A program made the translations under genes and the position numbers. From Gluconobacter morbifer G707 (GTDB lineage: Bacteria; Pseudomonadota; Alphaproteobacteria; Acetobacterales; Acetobacteraceae): DNA of 64,000 bases. The stretch spans positions 979,001-1,043,000 of the forward strand of contig NZ_AGQV01000001.1 in assembly GCF_000234355.1 (NCBI RefSeq), read 5' to 3'. The notes beneath the pieces are model-generated. The model was not told the DNA's origin. It worked only from the letters and a program-made list of their open reading frames with translations, and ran no database searches. Numbering within the stretch: the first letter of the stretch is position 1; each line of letters starts with the position of its first letter. Below are positions 35,213 to 42,346 of the stretch, in pieces.

Positions 35213-36352
35213 TCACTCCGCTTCTGCTGATGGTCCTGAAGCCCGGTTCGTCACGATGCTCTCGAGATGCGCCTTGTATGCGTCATAATGCTCCGGAGGG
35301 GCATGTTTGAAATGAGGGTCATCCATATGGGGAACGCGCCCATGATGTCCGAAATTGACCAGCCGGGCTTCAAGCAGATGGATCTTGCCGAAAATGTCGC
35401 TCTGGATGGCCAGCACGGCCAGTGCCGATCCTGCGAATGGGCCCAGAAGGTAGACCCAGAGGTTAGTCCATTCGCCTGCAAAGAGGGCAGGCGCCAGGCT
35501 GCGGGCAAAATTCGCGCTGTTCCCGGAAAGCCAGGCCGTAACGGGATTCATGAGAAAAAAGAAAATGCCGCCAATCCATGGTGTGATGCGTTTGAAGCGG
35601 GGATGGGCGGCCAGCCAGTAAAGCACGATGATCAGCAGACCTGTGACGCCGGCCTCTGAGAGAAGTGCATAGATAATCGAGATATTGGTATCAGGGATGG
35701 TTGCTCCGTAATGGGCTTCCGTTGCCAGATGCCGCCAGGATGCAAAGCATGCACCGAGCTCGTAGACGACCAGAGTGCCTGTCAGGGCACCGATGATCTG
35801 GGCGACAGCATAGCCGAGCGCGTCAATCCATACGATCTTGCGGGACAGCATGAAGGCAAGTGTCACGGAAGGGTTCAGATGGGCGCCGCTGACCTTGCCA
35901 AAAGGCGTCATGGCAGCCGCAGTGCCAGCCAGTCCGAAACCGAGGCCGCAGAGACCTGTCTGAAGAATGGGATGTTGCGCCAGATAGGCGGCGACCATGG
36001 TTCCTGGTGCCGAGAGAAGGATGACACAGATAAGCCCGATAATCATCAGGACAGCCGTTGCAACGGCTTCACATCCATAAAGGCGCCAGTGGAAAGGGCG
36101 TTCAGGATGTGGCTCCCCTGCCAGAGGGCGGTCATGGAAATGAATATGGAAGTGAGGCCAGTGAATGTTAGGTATTCGGATATGCGGAAGATGAAAATGG
36201 GAATGATGATGGGAAGTAGACTGATCGTTTTGGAGATTTTCTGAGGCTTTTACATCATCTTTCTGCGGGGGGATATTTTCTGTCATGACTATCTCTGTCT
36301 GTACGTCATTGCCCGCCAGAGGAGAGAGGAGACGGACTTCCATGTCATTCAT
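35213..36352 (-). CDS. MIP-family aquaporin with histidine-rich N-terminus
   Basis: A 379-aa channel, over 100 residues longer than AqpZ or GlpF. ATG 36352 was chosen; a TTG at 36385 would add 11 codons, and inner ATGs at 36343 and 36286 are possible. There is no good ribosome-binding site at any of them. Residues 48-73 hold 11 histidines in 26 positions. Six membrane segments follow. The two NPA boxes read NPS (HLNPSVT, 160-162) and NFA (SANFARS, 281-283), so both are altered. It may conduct water, glycerol or another small solute; His cluster could bind metal. The start region lies next to a decayed IS. Confidence 0.85.
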   Translation of the reverse strand: MNDMEVRLLSPLAGNDVQTEIVMTENIPPQKDDVKASENLQNDQSTSHHHSHFHLPHIRIPNIHWPHFHIHFHDRPLAGEPHPERPFHWRLYGCEAVATAVLMIIGLICVILLSAPGTMVAAYLAQHPILQTGLCGLGFGLAGTAAAMTPFGKVSGAHLNPSVTLAFMLSRKIVWIDALGYAVAQIIGALTGTLVVYELGACFASWRHLATEAHYGATIPDTNISIIYALLSEAGVTGLLIIVLYWLAAHPRFKRITPWIGGIFFFLMNPVTAWLSGNSANFARSLAPALFAGEWTNLWVYLLGPFAGSALAVLAIQSDIFGKIHLLEARLVNFGHHGRVPHMDDPHFKHAPPEHYDAYKAHLESIVTNRASGPSAEAE

Positions 36353-36559
36353 TATATAAGGATTGGAGTCCGGTTTTGCGTTCAAGTTTTATTTATTTCG
36401 GTTTGTATTCAAATTTGGGTGTTATGTTGCTGTCTTTTTTCGGAAAGGCTTGGGGCTATTTACAGACCAGGGTGCAATCTGCTGGAGATCAGAAATTTGC
36501 ATCGTATTCTGACGCAGCTTTCTTCTGCATGGGGTTGGAGGTGTTATGCCTTGGATTGT

Positions 36560-37609
36560 TATGGGCTCGCGCTGATCTTCTCGAGGAAGAGAAAGCGGCG
36601 TATGTTGTAGACAATATTGGCCAGTCCGATCTTCATTGTGACGCGTTCTACCTCGACTATACGGATGAACAGTCCAGTCTGGAATTTCTGATCGGCAAAG
36701 ACATGCCTCCACCCGGGACCGGATGACAGACTTTCCTGCGTTCGATCTCTGGATGTGACGAGACATGGATTTGAAATGCGGCTTTTTGCGATGGACCTTC
36801 GAGACAAAAGCCTGCTTGTCTATGAAGGCCATGTTGGTTTTTGACCGGTCAGTTGTATCCGCCCGGACATCAGACGTCGTATTGTTTCGATCAAGCAGTC
36901 TTTCTCGCAGTCTCACGTTATCACTGGCGGCCCCATCGATCGTCTTCCACTGTCTAATCAGCCTGAATTTCTGGTCGATAGAGATATTGAACTTGTAGCC
37001 AAAGAACGGGATGGCGAGATCCGTTGACGGGATCATTCTGTCCTGCTGTCGTTTGGCCTTCGTGAACTTGAGTATCCAGCGCGCATGACGGCCCTTGTGG
37101 GAGAGCTTTGACGGCTTGTCCTGCCCGGAGATCCGCTGTTTCACCATTGGTATTGCGCTGCTCTGGAATTGTTACCAATGCGGCGTCCAGGGTCTGCCCT
37201 GACATCAGCAGATAGCCTGTATCACGCAGGTTCGCGTCAAACCGATCGAATAGGTTTTCAATCGCACAGGCTTGCGGCAGGTGTTCATGGAATAGCGAGG
37301 TCGTTTTTGTGTCCGGCACACGGTTCGACAGTCCCAGACTGAGAAAGTACATGAAAGACAGACGATCGTTGGTCAAATGCTCCGCCCATTCATCGGACAG
37401 ATTATTTAATGTCTGGATCAGCAGGAGCATGAGCACCGATCGGACGGCGGGCGTCCGCTTTTGCTCCCGCCTGAATAAGCAAGAGCCTTTTCCAGGTCAA
37501 GGCGGAACACATCAAAATCCATAGTCCGGAAAAAGACTTCGAGTTACTTACCAAGACCACTCAGGCCCGCCAGGCGCTCCTCAAAATCAAAGAAATCGGA
37601 CTGCTTCAT
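36560..37609 (-). pseudogene. Decayed IS5-family transposase, copy 1
   Basis: The N-terminal part MKQSDFFDFEERLAGLSGLG starts at ATG 37609, then an in-frame TAA breaks it. Frame changes follow. Further pieces are MLMLLLIQTLNNLSDE, FFGYKFNISIDQKFRLIRQW, then KVHRKKPHF, and finally MKIGLANIVYNIRRFLFLEK near 36600. Together they cover the whole transposase on the minus strand. The end near 37690 shares a repeat-like stretch with relic 3 (GGGnTTnAAAAGCC pattern), probably the IS end. Non-functional. Confidence 0.85.
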
Positions 37610-37751
37610 GATCCATTCTACCAACCACCACAGGAAAAATGGAATCATAGGAAATGCTCATAAACCAGAAGGCTTTTAAAGCCCTTTAGGGATCTGTCGC
37701 ATAAGGTTTCCTTGCATTCAGGTGAAAATAGCACACCATCTAACTATGAGA

Positions 37752-37770
37752 ACAAACACCGGGTGTTTGT
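37752..37770. promoter_or_regulatory. Perfect 9-bp inverted repeat upstream of the AT-rich gene
   Basis: ACAAACACC-G-GGTGTTTGT, about 112 bp upstream of the AT-rich gene's start. The core CAAACACC recurs once more in direct orientation at 37793-37800. A dimeric repressor site with an extra half site is a reasonable reading; the regulator is unknown. Confidence 0.55.
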
Positions 37771-37824
37771 CGAAATGATCTTAGTCGCAGCGCAAACACC
37801 ATTCCCCAGAGGGTTATTTGCACC

Positions 37825-37840
37825 TTACCTTGAAAGGTAA
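37825..37840. promoter_or_regulatory. Perfect 7-bp inverted repeat close to the AT-rich gene
   Basis: TTACCTT-GA-AAGGTAA, 42 bp upstream of the ATG. TTGAAA inside it followed 17 bp later by AAATAA could be a -35/-10 pair, so the repeat may be an operator over a promoter. It could instead form a small hairpin in the leader. Confidence 0.5.
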
Positions 37841-37881
37841 TATCACATTGAAAAATAAAAATTTAGATTCGAGGGATTTCA

Positions 37882-39354
37882 ATGATATTTCGTGTTAGCA
37901 ATCTCGGAAACCTAGGTAATCGGATGATGCAATATATGTCTGCATCATATTTTATAGATATTTTTCCTGAATCCCGCCTTGCAAATGTTTATCTCCCGGA
38001 ATGGGGGATAGAATATAAGGATCTGGATAGTAAAGAGTTAGAAAAATTAAATATTCTGGAAATAGATGATTCTTTTGAAAATGCTAACGAAGTTATTGAA
38101 AAAATAAAAGAAATAAATCCAGATATAGTATACTTCACAGATTTTTTGCAGAAAATTTTTCTTTTCGGAGATCCCAAATTCTGGAGCCAGAAATTTGTAA
38201 ATAAAGAAGAAACTGATATAGTTTTTTCCGAAAAAGAAATAGTAATAAATATTAGAAGTAAAGAATTGCTGCGTGGGTTGTGGCAGTATCCCATTTTGCC
38301 GATAGAATTTATTAAAAAAATTGTTAGAGAAACAAAATTAGAGCCTGTTTTTGTGGGGCAGATCGAAGATAATGCTTATTGTGATGAACTCAAAGAAAAT
38401 TTCCCTTATGCTCGTTATATTAACCATGTATCTCCTCTCTTTGATTTCGAGGTATTGAGACGTTCAAAGAATTCACTAGTAGCTATAAGTACGTTTTCAT
38501 TCCTTGCTAACTGGCTGTCTGATTCTTCAAAAATAATATTACCCGTGTATGGATTTTATAGCTTTGCAGCCTCTCATGGAGAAATAGACCTATTACCTAT
38601 CGGAGATGAAAGATTCGTATTTTATTTACTTCCTTTTATAGGGGGTATTTCCGAAGCAAAAATGCGATCGATCTCTGAAGAAATATCAATAAAATCTTTT
38701 AATGTTTCAGAAGAAGATTTGAAGGCTGTTAAGTCAAGATTTCTTTCTTTTAAAGAAAATGAGGATGATACCTATGTAAATCCTACATGGTACCTAAGTC
38801 GATATCTTGATGCTTCTATGGATATAGCGAGAGGATTTTATCGAGATGCCAAGGATCATTTTTTAAGACGAGGGATTTGGGAGGGGAAAATCCCAGATCA
38901 TCCGAAAAATGAAGATAAAAAAATTGTGTCATTAAATAAAATAGCAATAATTAGCTCCACTTCCGAATATGATATTAAATATGAAGAAGAAGGTTTTGCA
39001 AAAAATTCAGTCGATTCAAGTGCTGTGGAGAGATATTCATTCCATACCAGTAGAGAGATTTTCCCTTGGTTGGAAATTGATTTGGAGAAAGTCTGCAAGA
39101 TATGTAGAATTGATATTTATAATAGGGATTGTAATGATCTGGTAAGAGATAGATGTATACCTCTTTATGTTTATGGATCAGAAAAAAAAATTAGCTGGAA
39201 TTTGGTGCATGTAGAGGAAAAATCATTTGGTGGAAGCTATAATGATCATTTAACTATTTATTTGTACCCCAATATTTTTGCAAGATTTGTTAAAATTACA
39301 ACCCCCAATGATGACTGTCTTCATTTGAAAAAAGTTCATGTATATGGTGAATGA
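37882..39354 (+). CDS. AT-rich island protein: glycosyltransferase-like, linker and discoidin-like modules
   Basis: A 490-aa protein with GAGGGA before its ATG. Three parts are visible. Residues 1-290 resemble alpha-1,2-fucosyltransferase-type enzymes: NLGNLGNRMMQYM at 7-19, IVINIRSKELLRG at 120-132 in the place of the HxRRGDY-like strand, and STFSFLANWLS at 203-213. Residues 299-338 (NPTWYLSRYLDA...GIWEGKIP) match the NPDWYL...YGxxEGR.P-type linker seen in bacterial glycosyltransferases. Residues 350-488 look like an F5/8 type C (discoidin) sugar-binding domain. The gene is far poorer in G+C than its neighbours and lies between IS relics, so it was probably acquired. Activity unknown. Confidence 0.75.
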   Translation: MIFRVSNLGNLGNRMMQYMSASYFIDIFPESRLANVYLPEWGIEYKDLDSKELEKLNILEIDDSFENANEVIEKIKEINPDIVYFTDFLQKIFLFGDPKFWSQKFVNKEETDIVFSEKEIVINIRSKELLRGLWQYPILPIEFIKKIVRETKLEPVFVGQIEDNAYCDELKENFPYARYINHVSPLFDFEVLRRSKNSLVAISTFSFLANWLSDSSKIILPVYGFYSFAASHGEIDLLPIGDERFVFYLLPFIGGISEAKMRSISEEISIKSFNVSEEDLKAVKSRFLSFKENEDDTYVNPTWYLSRYLDASMDIARGFYRDAKDHFLRRGIWEGKIPDHPKNEDKKIVSLNKIAIISSTSEYDIKYEEEGFAKNSVDSSAVERYSFHTSREIFPWLEIDLEKVCKICRIDIYNRDCNDLVRDRCIPLYVYGSEKKISWNLVHVEEKSFGGSYNDHLTIYLYPNIFARFVKITTPNDDCLHLKKVHVYGE

Positions 39355-39416
39355 GCTACTTAAGTGCGACTGCAAAAACTGGAGAGCCTAAAGGCCGTTA
39401 ATTGATTTCCTATGCA

Positions 39417-39800
39417 TTTGGGCGCGCGTTGATGACTACTGCGTCCTGAATGGGATTATCTTTGTTAATCGAAACGGTCTGCTCTGGCGCGATATGCCCT
39501 GAAAGTATGAGCTATTGCTGGAGACACTGGGGCGACATAGGTGTTTTCATACGGATGATGGGTGACCTGTCTTCCAAGAAGGCAGAGCCACAGGTCGTTA
39601 TGATTGATGCGACCTAATCTCAAAGGCATGTCACGCGACTTCTAGCTTGCGGATAAAAAGGAGATCCAAGGCGACTGATCTAACGGACAAAAGGCAGCAT
39701 AAATATGAAATTACATGTCGTCACAGGCTGGAATGGACATTCGCTCAACTTCTTCCTGACAGCAGATCAGATCAGAAATTACACGGGGTGACTGCCTGAG
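39417..39800 (+). pseudogene. Decayed IS5-family transposase, copy 2 (different branch, + strand)
   Basis: Broken frames on the + strand spell VDDYCVLNGIIFVNRNGLLW, then FIRMMGDLSSKKAEPQVVMIDAT, then MKLHVVTGWNGHSLNFFLTA and DQIRNYTG. These match consecutive parts of IS5/IS427-type transposases (the MIDAT Asp is the first catalytic residue). Several stops and shifts; the 5' and 3' ends are missing. Confidence 0.8.
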
Positions 39801-39905
39801 CGTCTATAGGATGTACCTGTTTTTGTACGATAACTTTGACGGTTTGTTCTGCCAGTTTTTTTTGATGCGTCCTTTCTACAGGCCGGCCTTTTCAGCATTT
39901 GTATT

Positions 39906-40368
39906 GTGCTGCCTCAGGACTGCTATGAGTGCTGCGTTCAGGATCTGACTGAATGTCGGCAGATATTCGGCATTCCTCAGGGTTACGTCAAAGCGATTCA
40001 ACAGAACTTCAATTGCGCCAGCCTGGGTCAGGCGCCCGCAGAACAGCCAGATCGTTTTGGCGTCAGGCGCCCGATCCGAGAGGCCGAATCCCAGAAAGCA
40101 AAGGGCAGGGAATCGTTGATCGGGTATCCTTTCCGTTCAACTGAGAGATTGTTCAAAGTCTTCTGGATCATCAGGATCCTGAACATTGGTACCTGATCAA
40201 ACGGAGGACGACTGCCTTCTTCCATTCGCATGGGCCAGAGCCTCGTCCAGATCGGATCGGAACAGTTCAAGATCTACTGCCCGCGAAAACGCTTCGAGTT
40301 GATCATCAAGCCCGCTTAACCGAACAGGCCGGTCCTCAATAACATTCGAAGAAACCCGGCTGCTTCAT
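39906..40368 (-). pseudogene. Decayed IS5-family transposase, copy 3 (5' part only)
   Basis: On the minus strand, starting at ATG 40368: MKQPGFFE, then stops, SGLDDQLEAFSRAVDLELF, RSDLDEALAHANG, and MFRILMIQKTLNNLSVE. It is of the same type as copy 1, with many frame breaks. Only about the first third of the transposase is left. The end near 40445 (GGGTTCAAAAAGCCC on this strand) resembles the end of copy 1. It flanks the AT-rich gene on the other side. Confidence 0.8.
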
Positions 40369-40481
40369 GCTAGCTCCCTCCAATCAAGACAGAAAAAAAG
40401 AATTACAGAGAGCTATTCAAAAACCAAAGGGCTTTTTGAACCCTCCAAGCGGCTGAACGAAAGTGGGGGTGGTCAGATAGA

Positions 40482-40796
40482 TCAGAATTGACCCGCTGTG
40501 TTTCCTGTCCGCTTGGCGTCCTGTTCGCACATGTATTTTCCGTGTGCGGTGCTGCCGTACCAGAAGCTGCCGGAAAGGTGATAGACGTGCGTTGCGGTAT
40601 TGACCCAGACCTTGTTGCAGTTCTCCATCTCGTCCTCTGAGGTCACTGTTACCTTTTCAGCGACCGGACGGACGGAGTTGTTGTCTGTCCGTTGCTGGGA
40701 TGACCTGACAACGGCATCATCAATCTTGGGAGCGGCAGCCATTGCCGATCCTGTGAAAAGACCCATCATGAAAATTGAGTAGAGTACTTTTTTCAT
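40482..40796 (-). CDS. Small secreted protein of unknown function
   Basis: A 104-aa protein with signal peptide MKKVLYSIFMMGLFTGSAMA (20). The mature C-terminal half VWVNTATHVYHLSGSFWYG with KYMCEQDAKRTG resembles a small domain seen in other bacterial secreted proteins (VW-N-T-x-YH...WYG...GKYM-E-DA). Two cysteines (in ENCNKV and YMCEQ) may form a disulfide. It is divergent from the Fur-box region; a promoter in that gap could serve it. Function unknown. Confidence 0.75.
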   Translation of the reverse strand: MKKVLYSIFMMGLFTGSAMAAAPKIDDAVVRSSQQRTDNNSVRPVAEKVTVTSEDEMENCNKVWVNTATHVYHLSGSFWYGSTAHGKYMCEQDAKRTGNTAGQF

Positions 40797-41113
40797 GACT
40801 GTATGCTCCTTGCTGGAATAAAGTCTGGGTCAAATCATACAATCAACTGAAGTATATGAGGAAAGTCACGAGATATTTACTATACTATATAAAAATAAAA
40901 ATTCTGTTATTGAAGCCTATTTCAGAAGTTTACTAACGAAACTGTGAATTTTCATTCTTTTGATGTCGGAAAGCATTTTCTGGTTTTCTCTGAAGGCGCA
41001 AACGGACCGATGAAGCGAAAACTCGTGCAAAAGATTTTATTTGATATTGATAATCGTTCTCACTTATCATGAATCCGGATGGATTATGTCGTCATCAGGG
41101 AAGGTAAGCCGTC
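40797..41113. other. Divergent AT-rich intergenic region holding a Fur box
   Basis: No gene is supported here. The segment is AT-rich from 40850 to 40990 and holds the Fur-type box at 41048-41062. The ribosome-binding site of the 335-aa protein is GGAAGG near 41099. Confidence 0.5.
41048..41062. promoter_or_regulatory. Fur-type box
   Basis: TGATAAT-C-GTTCTCA follows the 7-1-7 inverted-repeat layout of Fur sites (TGATAATnATTATCA): the left arm is exact and the right arm agrees at 5 of 7 positions. It lies 52 bp upstream of the 335-aa gene's start and about 250 bp from the small secreted-protein gene. Iron repression of one or both is inferred. Confidence 0.65.
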
Positions 41114-42121
41114 ATGAGCGAGACGAGAGACAGCGTCGCAGGCTGGCACCTCAAGAAATCCAGGCCTTACCGGTGTCTGGATTATTTCAATCCCCGCGCA
41201 TCATTTGCCGGGCAGGCCAACACGCTTGTCACCCGCTTCCGGGCCGTACAGGCGCTTTGCGAGGCTGGTGACCGGACGATCGGTCTGACGCAGCTCCGGA
41301 ACGAACTGGCGTTTCATCTCGTCAAGATGTCGCGCTGGTGGCAGTTCGAGTTCTGTCCCAATACGGTGCTGGGTGTCATGCCCTGCCTGTTCATTGCCTA
41401 TGTTCAGGCTCATGTGGCGCGTGTCGTTGAGGACTGCTCCCTTTACGATCTCTTTACCCGCCAGAACTATCTTCATGCCAATGACAGCGGACATGTCATG
41501 CTGCTGGGCCATGAAACCGGCTGGAAAACCGGCAGACGGACTTTTTTCGGCGTGGATGGCAAAAAGGGGTTTCGCGTTGGTGTTCTGGGAGGAGACGGGC
41601 TGCTGCGCTGGACGGGAAAAGTCTTTCAGGATTTTCCCCATGCCTGGTTACAGGGACGTCTCATCAGGGCGCAGCAGGACCGTGATCCCGTTGTGACGGA
41701 AGAGACACTTCATGCCATGGAAGAACATGCCCGACTCAGACCGTGGATCCAGAAGTATTTTCACGGCTGGAGCGATGATGAAACCGTTCAGGATTATCGA
41801 GCGCTCCAGAAAGAACTTGAGGCCTGCAGAACGGTATTTGGCCGTGTCCAGTTTGAACCTCTGGAAAACAGCTTTGCATTCCGCATGACTGAAATTGCCT
41901 TCAGGAGACGCATGACGCTGGCCGATCTGGTGCATGAGATGGAGGGCACTGACCTGACGCACAGGGAGGCCAATGTCATCAAGCGTCAGGCCCGTGCCTA
42001 TGTGGCGACTGCTCTTGACCGGATGCTGCGTGAAGAAAAAACGCTCATGCTGGACCGGGTCATTTCCTATCTGCCCCGGCGTTGCAGTCGGGGCGGACAA
42101 TCGCCTGAAAATACGCCCTGA
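41114..42121 (+). CDS. Protein of unknown function behind a Fur box
   Basis: A 335-aa soluble-looking protein, not recognised. It has a Trp-rich segment MSRWWQFEFCPNTVLGVMPCL at about 75-95, HANDSGHVMLLGHETGWKTG at about 121-140, FQDFPHAWLQGRLI at about 171-184, and a basic C-terminal third rich in Arg. No signal peptide or membrane segment. Start chosen by GGAAGG ten bases upstream. A Fur box lies upstream and a terminator directly follows. Convergent with the TonB-dependent receptor, so an iron link is plausible but not shown. Confidence 0.7.
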   Translation: MSETRDSVAGWHLKKSRPYRCLDYFNPRASFAGQANTLVTRFRAVQALCEAGDRTIGLTQLRNELAFHLVKMSRWWQFEFCPNTVLGVMPCLFIAYVQAHVARVVEDCSLYDLFTRQNYLHANDSGHVMLLGHETGWKTGRRTFFGVDGKKGFRVGVLGGDGLLRWTGKVFQDFPHAWLQGRLIRAQQDRDPVVTEETLHAMEEHARLRPWIQKYFHGWSDDETVQDYRALQKELEACRTVFGRVQFEPLENSFAFRMTEIAFRRRMTLADLVHEMEGTDLTHREANVIKRQARAYVATALDRMLREEKTLMLDRVISYLPRRCSRGGQSPENTP

Positions 42122-42130
42122 CAGCGCAGG

Positions 42131-42163
42131 ACCTGCATCTTGTGGTGGATGCAGGTCTTTTTT
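42131..42163 (+). terminator. Rho-independent terminator after the 335-aa gene
   Basis: ACCTGCATC at 42131-42139 pairs perfectly with GATGCAGGT at 42148-42156; the loop is 8 nt and CTTTTTT follows at 42157-42163. It lies 10 bp after the stop codon. Confidence 0.9.
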
Positions 42164-42179
42164 GCAGAGCCTGACAGCG

Positions 42180-42346
42180 TCAGAACTGTTGCTGGATGCC
42201 GGTCAGGATCGTGCGCCGCAGTCCATATTGTGGGGCGCCCACGCCGATGCCGCTGCCGTCACGGATCAGATACGTGCGGTCAAAGAGGTTGGTTACGTCC
42301 AGACGGACCTGTGTGCCTTTCAGGTAAGGGACATGGAACAGGTTTT
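42180..42346 (-). pseudogene. Displaced C-terminal end of the TonB-dependent receptor
   Basis: After a run of four A (42343-42346 on this strand) the receptor continues in another frame: LFHVPYLKGTQVRLDVTNLF, DRTYLIRDGSGIGVGAPQYG and LRRTILTGIQQQF, then TGA at 42180. This supplies the last barrel strands and the terminal Phe that outer-membrane proteins need for assembly. One extra A would restore the frame. Confidence 0.85.

Noticed and set aside
36376-36726. Open frame of 116 codons on the + strand
   Set aside because: It is the complement of the decayed transposase, which explains the sequence.
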